Assembly (NCBI GenBank): GCA_034432795.1
Contig: DAOUBF010000088.1
Span: 10,517-74,516 of the forward strand
Length of the DNA stretch: 64,000 nt
From: DAOUBF01 sp034432795
Lineage (GTDB): Bacteria > Chloroflexota > Anaerolineae > DSLN01
Direction: 5' to 3'
In this document: positions 24,136 to 33,411 of the stretch, piece after piece
Numbering within the stretch: the stretch's first letter is position 1
Layout: each line of letters starts with the position of its first letter
The notes under the pieces: generated by a model
The model's database searches: none
What the model saw: only the letters and a program-made list of their open reading frames with translations
Told to the model about the DNA's origin: nothing
Position numbers and translations under genes: made by a program

Positions 24136-27100
24136 ATGCAACCCTCTAAGCTCCTGCTACCTGGCCTGGCCCTCGTGCTCATCGCCATAGGCTTCTCCGC
24201 CTGGGCGGCGCCGGCCCCCCTCACGCCCCCGCTTGTGCCCATCGCAGATGCCTATGTTCGCCAGGACCAGCCCGACACCCCCTATGGGACAATGGACCCG
24301 GAGAACCTGGAGACGCAAGGTCAGCGTCGCGTTGGCTTCCCCTGTGAAACCAACAGGCAGGCGCTGCTCAAGTTTGATGTGTCGGGGCTGGCCAGCGATG
24401 TCGTCAGTGCCAGTGTAACGCTGCAACAAACCAGTTTTATCGCTCCCCCCAGCGGCGTTATCGTCGGCCTGTGGGGGCTGTCCGGGTCAGACGCCGACAC
24501 CTGGGACGAGGCCACCGTGACCTGGAATACCCGGCCCATCAGCAGCGGTGCGCCGCTGTCCACCCAGGCCCTGCCTCTCCCCGCCCAGAACGAGCCTCTC
24601 ATCTTTGGAAGCACCTCAGCGCTGGTAGACTTTATTAATAGCCAGCGGCCAGCGAACGGGGGCGACGGCATTGCCAGCTTCATCACGGGTATCGCCGACT
24701 GTCCGCAACAACCCTGGACGTTCCGCACTCAGAACCCCTCCAAGGAGAATGGGGCTAATCTGCCGCCGCTGCTTAACGTGGACCTGTCCCCGCTGCAGAC
24801 GGAGACGCCCACCGAGACGCCCACAGACACACCTGTGCCGCCGACCGAGACGCCCGCGCCGCCCACGGCCACGCCCACCGGCACGGCAACGCCCACAGCC
24901 ACCCCTCTACCGTCGCGTTGCGCCTCCATCCCCCCCGACCCTTATGGGTACGTCTGTGATGACACCCAGGCGCGCACCTGGATCAGTGGAACAACCCAGA
25001 TCACGGGCCTGGCCTGCGATGACTGTGTGGTCTCAGGCATCCCCCTCGGCTTCACCTTCAACTTCTACGGCCAGCCCTACACCACGGTGAACGTCTCCTC
25101 CAACGGCAACCTGCAGTTCACTACCACAAATACGTCGCTCAGCAACACTGCCCTGCCCAACTTCGCGATGGGTGAGATGATCGCGCCCTTCTGGGATGAT
25201 CTGGACCTCCGCTCAATCGGTGGCGTTTACTACACGACGACGGGCACGGCGCCCAACCGTGTCTTTGTGCTGGAATACCGGGGCGTGCTGCACTATGGCA
25301 CCACCGACCCGCTGACCTTTGAGGTGCAGTTGGAGGAGGCCAGCGGGGACATCTGGGTGGTGTACCAGACGATGGGCGGCATCTATGGCAACGGCAACTC
25401 GGCCACGCTGGGCATCCAGAGCGCAGCTTACCCCGCCGCCTTGCAGTACAGCTATAACCAGGCCGTGATCTACAATGGCCTGGCGATTCGCTACTACTAT
25501 AGTGGGGCGCCTGGCCCGACCTGGACGCCGACGGCGACGCGCACGCCCACCGCGACGCGCACACCGACACGCACGCCCACGGCCACCTTCACGCCTACGA
25601 CCGGCCCCTCGCCTACCCCCACCAACACGCCGACACCGACCAACACGCCCACGCCGGTGCCGCCGCGTTGCGCCTCGCTCACGCCTGACCCCTTTGGCTA
25701 CGCCTGCGATGACACCCAGACCCGCGCCTTCATCGCCGGGACGATCACCAGCACGCTGGCCGGCGATGACTTCGTGGCCACCAATATCCCGCTGGGGTTT
25801 GACTTCAGCTTCTACGGCCAGGTGTTCACGCAGACGAACGTGAGCACGAATGGCAACCTACAGTTCACCACAGCCAACTCGGCCTTCAGCAATACAACCC
25901 TGCCCAACGCTTCAATGGGCTTCATGATCGCGCCGTACTGGGATGACCTGTACTGTGACGCGCCCTGCGTGGGCATGTACACCACCGTAGGCAGCGCCCC
26001 CAACCGCACCTTCGTGTTTGAGTTCCGTAATATCCGCCGCCTGGGCGGGACCCTCCGCTCCACGTTTGAGGTGCAGCTTGAGGAAGCTACGGGTGACATC
26101 TGGGTGGTGTATCCGAGCATGACATCGGACTTCAACGGCAGTTCGGCCACGCTGGGCATCCAGAACGGGACGATCGCCTTCCAGTACAGCTATAACCAGG
26201 CGGTCGTGTACAGCGGCCTGGCGATCCGCTACTATCGCGTGCAGCCCACCGCGACGCCGACGGCGACGCCCACCGAGACGCCCATCCCCACCGAGACGCC
26301 CACGGCGACGCCTACAGAGACACCTGTGCCACCCACGGAGACGCCGACGGCAACACCGACGAACACGCCGACGCCCGTGCCGCCGCCCACGGTGACGCCC
26401 ACGCCACCTGCGGGCCGCTGCGCTGGCATCCCGCCCAGCCCCTTCGGCTATCGCTGCGATGATACCGTCTCCCGCACCTGGATCACTGCTACGCTCAACA
26501 CCGGCATCACCGGTGATGATGAGGTTGTCACCATACCCATTGGCTTCAGCTTCACTATCTATGGCCAGAGCTTCACCGAGGTGAACGTCTCCTCTAACGG
26601 CAACCTGCAGTTCACTACCATGGATGACTTTTGGGTGAACGCCTGCCCTCTGCCCGATCCCTTCATGGGCATCATGATCGTGCCCTTCTGGGATGACCTC
26701 AGCCCGGATCAGGGCGGCGGAGTGTACTACGAGACCACAGGCACGGCCCCCAACCGTATCCTCACGGTGGAGTGGCGGGATGTGCCCCACTATGGCGGCA
26801 CGACCAACGGGGTGACCTTTGAGGTGCAGTTGGAGGAGGCCAGCGGGCGGATCACCTTCCTGTATCAAGATACCGACTTCGGCGATCCGAGGTGGAACGA
26901 CGGGGCCTCGGCCACGGTAGGGCTGCAACGGGACACGCCGGAGGATGTGCTCCAGTATAGCTGCGATGAGGCGGTAATCACGCCTGGGCGCACGGTGGTG
27001 ATCTACCCGCCCAGCCCGACCTCGGTGGAGGTGGGGGCGTTGCAGGGCGAGGCGGCGCCTGTGCGGCGCTGGTCGCAGCTTGCCTTCTGGCTCATCCCGG

Positions 27101-27165
27101 CAGCGTTGGTGGTGCTGCTGAGTTGGGCGCTGCTGCGCCGACGGGTGCGGGCGCGCCTCCCGTAA
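24136..27165 (+). CDS. Large surface protein with three repeated beta domains and Thr-Pro linkers
   Basis: 1009 residues from the ATG after AAAGGAGG. Signal peptide (1-~25); an N-terminal domain (~35-210) of the DNRLRE type (ADAYVRQDQP, ALLKFDVSGL, TWDEATVTWNTRP); then three ~190-residue repeats starting near 260, 510 and 761. Each repeat opens with Cys-Ala-[SG]...GYxCDD, and contains VNVSSNGNLQFTT, FWDDL and FEVQLEEASGDIW. They are separated by TPTATPT-rich linkers and followed by a C-terminal membrane anchor (~980-1000) with Arg-rich tail. The repeats recall NIDO-like adhesion domains. Likely an envelope-anchored, exposed protein; ligand unknown. Confidence 0.8.
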   Translation: MQPSKLLLPGLALVLIAIGFSAWAAPAPLTPPLVPIADAYVRQDQPDTPYGTMDPENLETQGQRRVGFPCETNRQALLKFDVSGLASDVVSASVTLQQTSFIAPPSGVIVGLWGLSGSDADTWDEATVTWNTRPISSGAPLSTQALPLPAQNEPLIFGSTSALVDFINSQRPANGGDGIASFITGIADCPQQPWTFRTQNPSKENGANLPPLLNVDLSPLQTETPTETPTDTPVPPTETPAPPTATPTGTATPTATPLPSRCASIPPDPYGYVCDDTQARTWISGTTQITGLACDDCVVSGIPLGFTFNFYGQPYTTVNVSSNGNLQFTTTNTSLSNTALPNFAMGEMIAPFWDDLDLRSIGGVYYTTTGTAPNRVFVLEYRGVLHYGTTDPLTFEVQLEEASGDIWVVYQTMGGIYGNGNSATLGIQSAAYPAALQYSYNQAVIYNGLAIRYYYSGAPGPTWTPTATRTPTATRTPTRTPTATFTPTTGPSPTPTNTPTPTNTPTPVPPRCASLTPDPFGYACDDTQTRAFIAGTITSTLAGDDFVATNIPLGFDFSFYGQVFTQTNVSTNGNLQFTTANSAFSNTTLPNASMGFMIAPYWDDLYCDAPCVGMYTTVGSAPNRTFVFEFRNIRRLGGTLRSTFEVQLEEATGDIWVVYPSMTSDFNGSSATLGIQNGTIAFQYSYNQAVVYSGLAIRYYRVQPTATPTATPTETPIPTETPTATPTETPVPPTETPTATPTNTPTPVPPPTVTPTPPAGRCAGIPPSPFGYRCDDTVSRTWITATLNTGITGDDEVVTIPIGFSFTIYGQSFTEVNVSSNGNLQFTTMDDFWVNACPLPDPFMGIMIVPFWDDLSPDQGGGVYYETTGTAPNRILTVEWRDVPHYGGTTNGVTFEVQLEEASGRITFLYQDTDFGDPRWNDGASATVGLQRDTPEDVLQYSCDEAVITPGRTVVIYPPSPTSVEVGALQGEAAPVRRWSQLAFWLIPAALVVLLSWALLRRRVRARLP

Positions 27166-27235
27166 CGGCTGGCTTTCAGTGATCCGCTTTCGGCCTCTCA
27201 CTCATCTCTAAAGAGCCTCAGGCCGAAGGCTTTCC

Positions 27236-27279
27236 AGGGGCGCGATAGAAGTGGGGCTATCGCGCCCCTGTTTATTTTT
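27236..27279 (+). terminator. Rho-independent terminator after the surface-protein gene
   Basis: Perfect 13-bp stem AGGGGCGCGATAG / CTATCGCGCCCCT (27236-27248, 27257-27269), 8-nt loop, followed by GTTTATTTTT. Confidence 0.85.
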
Positions 27280-27361
27280 GAGGTGGGCCATCTTTTCGGC
27301 TGGAGAAAGCGCGCAGCGCTCCAGCCAGGAGGGCGATGAAGGCGAGCGACGACGAACGCAA

Positions 27362-27435
27362 TGGGCGGGACAGGACTCGAACCTGCGACCGTCCGGATGT
27401 AAGCCGGATGCTCTCTCCGACTGAGCTACCCGCCC
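27362..27435 (-). tRNA. tRNA-Val (anticodon TAC)
   Basis: The minus strand folds as a cloverleaf: acceptor GGGCGGG/CCCGCCC, D arm GCTC...GAGC, anticodon stem TCCGG/CCGGA with loop CTTACAT (anticodon TAC), T arm with GGTTCGAACC. Discriminator A; CCA is not encoded. Confidence 0.95.
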
Positions 27436-27477
27436 GTGCCCCCATTATACGGCCAAGCCCAACCCGCGTCAACCCTC

Positions 27478-27505
27478 TTGACAAATAGAACAAATGTGCT
27501 ATACT
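27478..27505 (+). promoter_or_regulatory. Strong promoter of the RecA-like ATPase gene
   Basis: TTGACA (27478-27483), 16-nt spacer, TATACT (27500-27505). Lies between the tRNA 5' end and the ATPase gene. Confidence 0.75.
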
Positions 27506-27557
27506 GGAGTGTGATGATGGGATGTATGCTCTGTTCATAGAAACAAGGAGGCCAACC

Positions 27558-28385
27558 ATGCCAGCACAGTTGAACGGTAAGCCCACACCCCCCGCGCCAG
27601 GGAACGGCCAGGTCAGGCGGACTGAACTTCCGCCTGAACGGTCACCTGGGGGCAACGGCCATAAGCCGGGCCAGGCCCCCATTGATGTCATCCTCGTCTG
27701 GGGACGGCCAGGGAGCGGTAAGACCCTCTTCGGGCTGAACTCGCCCTATAAGCCCATCCTGGTCCTGGATACCGAACGCTCGGCCAAGCTGTATCAGGCG
27801 CACTTCTCGTTTGAATGGAAGGATTGCGTCACCTACGGTGGGCCGGAGGGGCTGGTCAGCGCACTCCAGGCGCTCCGGCCAGGCCAGTATGGGACGTTGA
27901 TCATAGATACCGCCACGCAGTGGTGCGAGTGGGTGGCGCGGGCGGTGTTCGCCCGCGAGGCTCATCGCGCCGAGAAGCAGTCGCAGCTCGTCTGGGGCCT
28001 GGTCAAGAGCGAGATCCGCCAGACCATCCAGGAGTTGCTGAACAAGGTGCAGGTGATCGTCTTCACCGCGCACGACCGCACCCGCTACGGCGCGCTTCCC
28101 GGCGAACGCGAGCCGAAGGTCCTGGACCCCATCATGGAGTACGCCACCGTCGCCATCCAACTGGTGCGCGACCCCAACCAGCGCATTCCGCGTGGGGTGG
28201 TGACCAAGAGCCGCATCCTGGCACTGCCGCCACAACTCCCCAAGGCCACCTGGGAGGTCCTGTTGCATTACGTCACCCATCCGGCGGATTGGGCCAACCT
28301 GAAAGCCGAGGAGCGTGTGCCGGAGGAGGTGCTCTATCCGGCGCTGGCGCAGCGTGTGGAGATGCTGATTGACGCGGCGGAGTAG
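27558..28385 (+). CDS. Phage-type RecA-like NTPase (AAA_24/Sak4-like)
   Basis: 275 residues from the ATG set by AAGGAGG. Walker A GRPGSGKTLFG, a short VLDTERSAK segment, and Walker B LIIDTATQWCEW are clear. It resembles the single-core RecA-like ATPases found in phages, some of which (Sak4) aid single-strand annealing. The N-terminal ~35 residues are a Pro/Gly-rich leader. No other phage genes are adjacent, so this is either a domesticated phage gene or a lone remnant beside a tRNA. DNA repair is a guess only. Confidence 0.7.
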   Translation: MPAQLNGKPTPPAPGNGQVRRTELPPERSPGGNGHKPGQAPIDVILVWGRPGSGKTLFGLNSPYKPILVLDTERSAKLYQAHFSFEWKDCVTYGGPEGLVSALQALRPGQYGTLIIDTATQWCEWVARAVFAREAHRAEKQSQLVWGLVKSEIRQTIQELLNKVQVIVFTAHDRTRYGALPGEREPKVLDPIMEYATVAIQLVRDPNQRIPRGVVTKSRILALPPQLPKATWEVLLHYVTHPADWANLKAEERVPEEVLYPALAQRVEMLIDAAE

Positions 28386-28399
28386 GGGCGCATGGCCAT

Positions 28400-28480
28400 G
28401 CCCCCCACCCCAGCCCTCCCCCACGAGGGGGGAGGGGGGGATAAGAGCTTTCCCTCCCCCCTGAATGGGGAAGGAGGAGC
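28400..28480. repeat. Dispersed palindrome, family A, preceded by half a family F copy
   Basis: GTAGGGGCGCATGG begins right after the ATPase stop (28383), joined to CCCTCCCCC/GGGGGGAGGGG and a second imperfect CCCTCCCCC...GGGGAAGGAGG. Confidence 0.65.
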
Positions 28481-28615
28481 TTGCGCCCGGCCCGCTCTTA
28501 TGCTAGTATTGAAACGTGCGATCTGCCAGTATGTGACAGCGCGCACATTGTGGCACCCGGCCTGAGGGCTGGGTGGGGATTGAAATGACAGCCGCCGCCG
28601 GTGGGGGCTGATGGC

Positions 28616-29518
28616 ATGGCCGCACCGATCTCACCTGACCGCCCCATTTGCGATTACGAAGGCTCGCGCTACCGCACTGAGTTCTGGGAGGGACAGGGGC
28701 GGGAGTACGAGGACCGCGCCGAACGCATCGCGCTGCGCCGCCTGTTGCCGCCCACCGGCGACCGCCTGATTGAGATCGGCGCCGGCTTTGGCCGCCTGGC
28801 CGACCTGTATGCAGGCTACCGCCAGGTGGTCCTGCTGGACTACTCGCGCACACTCCTGGCCGAGGCCCGCCAGCGCCTGGGCGCGGACTCGCGCTACCTC
28901 TATGTCGCCGCCGATGTCTATGGCCTGCCCTTCGTGCCGGGGGCGTTTGACGCCGCCACTATGGTCCGCGTCATCCATCATATCGCCGATGTGCCCGCCG
29001 CGCTGGCCCAAATCCGCGCCATCCTCAAACCGGGCGCAGTCTTCATTCTGGAATACGCCAACAAGCGCCGCTGGACGGCCATCGCCCGCTATCTCCTGGG
29101 GCGCCAGGCGTGGAACCCCTTTGACCCTCAGCCGGTGGAGTTCGTTAAGCTCAATTTTAACTTCCATCCGCGCTGGATGCGGGCGCGGCTGGAGGAGGCC
29201 GGTTTTCGGCCCGAACGCTGGCTGAGTGTCTCCCACTTCCGCGCCGCTTTCCTCAAGCGCCTCATCCCGGCGGGCCTCCTGGCTGCGGCGGATGGGGTGT
29301 TGCAACCGACCGGCGCGCTGGGGCAGCTTAGCCCCAGTACCTTCGTGCGCCTGCGCACACCGCCGGGCGGGCCGGTCGCGCCCGAAGGCGCCCTGTTCCG
29401 CTGCCCCCTCTGCGGCAGCAGCGCACTCGCTGCCGAGGGCCAGGCGCTGGCCTGTCCGCAGGGGCATCGTTGGGCCATCCGCGAGGGCATCTATGATTTC
29501 AAGGAGCCGGTGGGATAA
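28616..29518 (+). CDS. SAM-dependent methyltransferase with C-terminal zinc ribbon
   Basis: 300 residues. Class I methyltransferase fold: motif I LIEIGAGFGRLADLY, acidic residue in VVLLDYSRTLL, the MVRVIHHIADVP region, and KPGAVFILEYANK. The C-terminal 45 residues form a separate zinc-binding module (CPLCGSSAL ... ACPQGHRW ... GIYDF), the Trm112-like pattern found in many bacterial methyltransferases. Substrate unknown; the small-molecule type (UbiE/COQ5-like) is more likely than nucleic acid. Start at ATG 28616; an earlier in-frame start is possible. Confidence 0.8.
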   Translation: MAAPISPDRPICDYEGSRYRTEFWEGQGREYEDRAERIALRRLLPPTGDRLIEIGAGFGRLADLYAGYRQVVLLDYSRTLLAEARQRLGADSRYLYVAADVYGLPFVPGAFDAATMVRVIHHIADVPAALAQIRAILKPGAVFILEYANKRRWTAIARYLLGRQAWNPFDPQPVEFVKLNFNFHPRWMRARLEEAGFRPERWLSVSHFRAAFLKRLIPAGLLAAADGVLQPTGALGQLSPSTFVRLRTPPGGPVAPEGALFRCPLCGSSALAAEGQALACPQGHRWAIREGIYDFKEPVG

Positions 29519-29567
29519 TTTCAGACGATCCCCGCTGTCCCCAGTAGCCCCGACGCCGGATCTGGTG

Positions 29568-29573
29568 TATACT
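29568..29573 (+). promoter_or_regulatory. dnaN: Possible -10 of the dnaN operon
   Basis: TATACT preceded by GGTG, 64 nt upstream of the dnaN start. No strong -35 is visible. Confidence 0.4.
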
Positions 29574-29636
29574 TGTGAAGGTACTCAACGGATTATCTAA
29601 TAACGTCACCTTTATCAACCACCGGGGGACCAAGCT

Positions 29637-30782
29637 ATGAAAGTATCCTGTCTGCAAGAGAATCTCGCCAAGGGGCTGAGCATTGTGGGGCGCGCCGTCT
29701 CCGCACGCACCACCTTGCCGGTCCTCAACAATGTCCTCATTGCGACCGATAAGAACCGCCTTAAGCTGGCCGCGACCAACCTGGAGTTGGGGATCACCTG
29801 CTGGATCGGCGCCAAGATCGAGGAGGAGGGCGCGACGACGGTGCCCGCTCGTACCCTCACCGATCTGGTCAATAGCCTGCCGCCGGAGCGCATTGAGATG
29901 GCGCTGAATGTGCGCAACCAGATGCTGGAGTTGCGCTGCGCCCGCACCGAGGCGCGCATCAAGGGGATTGACGCGCAGGAATTCCCGCTGATGCCCTCCG
30001 CCGAGGAGGAATTGCCCGGTGCTGTGACCGCGCTGATCCGCGCCGAGGACCTGCGCGAGATGATCAACCAAGTCGTGTTCGCCGCCGCGACCGACGAGAG
30101 CCGCCCGATCCTCACCGGTGTCCATGTGGACATCCAGGGCGAGCGCATCACCATGGCCGCCGCGGATGGCTTCCGCCTCTCGGTGCGTCACGCCAGCCTG
30201 GTGGAGCCACCCCAAAACCCTATCGCCTTTGTTGTCCCGGCGCGGGCGCTGAATGAACTGGCCCGTATCAGCGCGGATGAGCAGAACCCGGTGGCCATCC
30301 ACATTGTGCCGGGGCGCGGCCAGGTGCTCTTCCATATGACCAATGTGGAGCTGGTCTCGCAACTCATTGAGGGCAACTTCCCGGATTACAACCGCATCAT
30401 CCCCAAGGCCTACAGCACACGGCTGATCACCGACACGGCGCAGTTCCGCAAGGCGTGCAAGACCGCCGACATCTTCGCCCGCGAGAGTGCCCACACCGCC
30501 CGTCTGTCCATCGCCCCCGGCGATGAGGTCTCGCCCGGACGTCTGACCGTCACGGCGACCTCGGCAGAGACCGGTGACAACGTGGGCGAACTGGATGCCA
30601 TTGTGGAGGGGGCGGGTATGGACATCGCCTTCAATGTCCGCTATCTGATTGACGTGCTGGACCGCGTGGATACGAATCAGGTGGCGCTGGAGCTCACCAC
30701 GCCCTCCAGCCCCGGCGTGATCCGCGCTGTGGGCAACGAGAACTTCCTGCATGTGATCATGCCCATGCATCTGTCACGCTAA
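29637..30782 (+). CDS. dnaN: DNA polymerase III beta subunit (sliding clamp)
   Basis: 381 residues, the normal length, with the three-domain clamp pattern. It starts MKVSCLQENLAKGLSIVGRA and has LPVLNNVLIATD in domain 1, ATDESRPILTGVHVDI in domain 2, and ends FLHVIMPMHL, the usual C-terminal strand. The ring tethers the polymerase to DNA. It is not beside dnaA or recF; instead it overlaps a LonB/LonC-like protease gene by one base, so both are cotranscribed. Confidence 0.97.
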   Translation: MKVSCLQENLAKGLSIVGRAVSARTTLPVLNNVLIATDKNRLKLAATNLELGITCWIGAKIEEEGATTVPARTLTDLVNSLPPERIEMALNVRNQMLELRCARTEARIKGIDAQEFPLMPSAEEELPGAVTALIRAEDLREMINQVVFAAATDESRPILTGVHVDIQGERITMAAADGFRLSVRHASLVEPPQNPIAFVVPARALNELARISADEQNPVAIHIVPGRGQVLFHMTNVELVSQLIEGNFPDYNRIIPKAYSTRLITDTAQFRKACKTADIFARESAHTARLSIAPGDEVSPGRLTVTATSAETGDNVGELDAIVEGAGMDIAFNVRYLIDVLDRVDTNQVALELTTPSSPGVIRAVGNENFLHVIMPMHLSR

Positions 30783-33193
30783 TGCCTGCGGAGCTTTCAC
30801 CCGAACACCTGCGGCGCGTCTGCCCGCCTGAACGCTTTCATTTTCAGAGCACCGCCGAGTTGCCCCACACCGATGAGATCATCGGCCAGCCACGCGGCAC
30901 GCGGGCGATTGAGTTTGGCATCGGCATTAAAAGCCCCGGCTTCCATATCTACATCATGGGCCCTGCCGGGACCGGGCGCGAGACGGCTGTGGCCCGCTTC
31001 CTGCGCCAACGGGCAGTGCACGAGCCGACCCCGCCGGACTGGGTGTACGTGTATAATTTCGCCGAGCCGCGCTGCCCGCGCGCGCTCAGCCTGCCCCCCG
31101 GCCTCGGCAGCCGCTTCCGCGACGACATGCGCACGCTCGTGGAGGACCTCCAGCGCGAACTGCCCCGCGCCTTTGAAGCCGAATCCTATACCCACGCGGC
31201 CGAGGCCATCCAGCACAAGCTGGAGGACGAGAACAATGCCCTCTTCGCCTCCCTCCAGGCCCAGGCGGCAGCCCGCCACTTTACCTTTGTGCAAACACCC
31301 TCCGGCCCGGCGCCCGCGCCCATGTTGGAGGGGGGCCAGGTGATGCCGCCGGAGGTATACGAAGGCCTGCCGGACGAGGCCAGGAAACAGCTTGACGAGA
31401 CGCGCCGCGACCTGCAGGACGCGCTGGAAGACGCCCTGCGCCTGGCCCATCAACGCCAGAAAGCGGCCCAACGGCAGTTGCGCGATCTCCAGCGCCAGGT
31501 CGCCGCCAGCGTCGTGGACCGCGAGATCGCCGATTTCCGCGAGACCTACGCGGCGGTCGCGGGCGTGCTGAGCTATCTGGATGAGGTCCGCGCCGACATC
31601 CTGGACCACGTGGACATCTTCCTCCCCCGCGAGGGTGAACAATCGGCGGAAGGCCCGCCCACCCGACCCGGTGACCCCTCCGGTGTGCGCCGCTATGCGG
31701 TTAACCTGCTCGTGGACAATAGCAAGACCCAGGGCGCGCCCGTCGTCGTCGCCGATAACCCCACCTACAGCTATCTGATGGGGCGGATTGAGCACGAGGT
31801 GCGCTATGGCGCCCTGGTCACAGACTTCACCCTGGTGAAGGGCGGCGACCTGCATCGCGCCAACGGTGGCTACCTGGTCATCCATGCGCCGAATCTCCTC
31901 AGTGACCCCTTTGCCTGGTATGCGCTCAAGCGCACGCTCCAGAACCGTCGTATCGCTATTGAGGAGGTGGATACTCGCGCCCCGGTCGTGCCTACGCTGG
32001 TGCTGGAGCCGGAGCCGATCCCACTTGACATAAAAGTTATCCTGCTGGGCAGCCCGCAACTCTACGCCTTCCTCTACGACCAGGATGAGGAGTTCCGCGA
32101 GACGTTCAGCGTCCGCGCCGATTTTGATGTGGAGATGGAGCGCACGCCGGAGAATGAGCAGCAGATGGCGCTATTCATCGCGGCCCGCTGTCGCCAGGAG
32201 GGCCTGCTCCACTTTGATCCGACCGGTGTGGCCAAGGTGGTGGAGTTCGCCTCGCGGCTGGCCGGCGACCAAAACAAGCTCTCCACGCGCTTCGGTGACA
32301 TCGCCGACCTGGTGCACGAGGCGGCCTATTGGGCGCAGCAGAACGGCCACACGCTGGTGACGGCCGAGGACGTCAACCGGGCGCTGGAGGAGCAGGTGTA
32401 TCGCTCCAACATGCTGGAGGAGCGCGAGCGCGCATTGGTGCGCGACGGCATCCTCTTCATTGACACCGAGGGCCAGGTTGTCGGCCAGGTGAACGGCCTG
32501 GCAGCGGTGCTGCAGGTCGGCAACTACGCCTTTGGCCAGCCGCAGCGCATCACCGCCCGCACCTTCATGGGGCGCCTGGGCATCGTCAACATTGAGCGCG
32601 AGGTGGCCCTCGCCGGCCCGATCCACAACAAGGGCGTGATGATCCTGACCGGCTACCTGGGTGGGCAATACGCCCAGGATCAGCCGCTGACGCTTTCCGC
32701 ACAGATCACCTTTGAGCAGAGCTACGGGGGCATTGAGGGCGATAGCGCCTCCTCGGCGGAACTGTACGCGCTCATCTCCAGCCTGTCCGGCATTCCGCTG
32801 CGCCAGGACATCGCGGTGACCGGCTCCGTCAACCAGCGGGGGGAGGTCCAGCCGATTGGCGCTGTGACGGAGAAGATAGAGGGCTTCTACGCCGTGTGCA
32901 AGGCGCGCGGGCTGACTGGCAGCCAGGGCGTGATCATCCCGGCGGCGAATGTACGCCACCTGATGCTGCGCGAGGAGGTGGTGCAGGCGGTGGCGGAAGG
33001 CAAATTCCACGTGTGGCCGGTGCGCACGATTGACGAAGGGCTGGAATTGCTCACCGGTGTCCCCGCCGGTGAGCGCGGCCCCGATGGCAGCTACCCCGAA
33101 GGCACAATCCACCACGCCGTGCAGAAGCGCCTGCGCGAATGGGCCGAGGGCATGGCGCGATTTGAGTCCCCCCGCCCTGTCACGGGGCCTTAA
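30782..33193 (+). CDS. LonB/LonC-like ATP-dependent protease
   Basis: 803 residues. N-terminal region with IGQPRGTRAIEFGIGI and a Walker A-like MGPAGTGRETAV, a long coiled-coil-prone insert (~180-260), then AAA+ sensor parts (GGYLVIHAPNLL, ILLGSPQLY, STRFGDIADLVHEAAYWA) and a C-terminal Lon proteolytic domain. The Ser-Lys dyad is in GDSASSAELYAL and AVTEKIEGF. The Walker A lacks the usual Lys (GTGRET rather than GTGKT), so nucleotide hydrolysis may be weak, as described for LonC-type proteins. ATG overlaps the dnaN stop. Confidence 0.85.
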   Translation: MPAELSPEHLRRVCPPERFHFQSTAELPHTDEIIGQPRGTRAIEFGIGIKSPGFHIYIMGPAGTGRETAVARFLRQRAVHEPTPPDWVYVYNFAEPRCPRALSLPPGLGSRFRDDMRTLVEDLQRELPRAFEAESYTHAAEAIQHKLEDENNALFASLQAQAAARHFTFVQTPSGPAPAPMLEGGQVMPPEVYEGLPDEARKQLDETRRDLQDALEDALRLAHQRQKAAQRQLRDLQRQVAASVVDREIADFRETYAAVAGVLSYLDEVRADILDHVDIFLPREGEQSAEGPPTRPGDPSGVRRYAVNLLVDNSKTQGAPVVVADNPTYSYLMGRIEHEVRYGALVTDFTLVKGGDLHRANGGYLVIHAPNLLSDPFAWYALKRTLQNRRIAIEEVDTRAPVVPTLVLEPEPIPLDIKVILLGSPQLYAFLYDQDEEFRETFSVRADFDVEMERTPENEQQMALFIAARCRQEGLLHFDPTGVAKVVEFASRLAGDQNKLSTRFGDIADLVHEAAYWAQQNGHTLVTAEDVNRALEEQVYRSNMLEERERALVRDGILFIDTEGQVVGQVNGLAAVLQVGNYAFGQPQRITARTFMGRLGIVNIEREVALAGPIHNKGVMILTGYLGGQYAQDQPLTLSAQITFEQSYGGIEGDSASSAELYALISSLSGIPLRQDIAVTGSVNQRGEVQPIGAVTEKIEGFYAVCKARGLTGSQGVIIPAANVRHLMLREEVVQAVAEGKFHVWPVRTIDEGLELLTGVPAGERGPDGSYPEGTIHHAVQKRLREWAEGMARFESPRPVTGP

Positions 33194-33217
33194 CCTGGCT
33201 CAGGCCAGGGGTTATAC

Positions 33218-33255
33218 AGACCCCCGGTTTCTTCAAGAGACCGGGTTTCTAAGGT
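33218..33255. repeat. ACCCGGTTTCTT palindrome (family D)
   Basis: CCCGGTTTCTTcaAGAgACCGGGTTTCT inverted repeat. A related copy lies at 39126-39160. Both are intergenic. Confidence 0.55.
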
Positions 33256-33312
33256 CATAGTCTCAGCCCAAGTCGCATCTTATCGGGTTGCCTTCCATGT
33301 AATTTCATGATA

Positions 33313-33326
33313 CACGTAATTACGTG
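33313..33326. promoter_or_regulatory. Perfect 14-bp palindrome in the glnS leader
   Basis: CACGTAATTACGTG, fully self-complementary, 86 nt before the glnS start and flanked by CATGATA direct repeats and TTCCAT/ATGGAA arms. Possible operator; the regulator is unknown. Confidence 0.4.
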
Positions 33327-33411
33327 GGGCATGATATGGAAACACGGAATATCGCCAGGCGCAGCGCACCCCATAATCGCTGAGAAGAACGTGCCGCAGG
33401 AGAGTAAATCT

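Noticed and set aside
24780..26420. Repeated TPT-coding sequence resembling a CRISPR or satellite
   Set aside because: The repeats are short, variable and in frame as linkers in the surface protein; no spacers and no cas genes.
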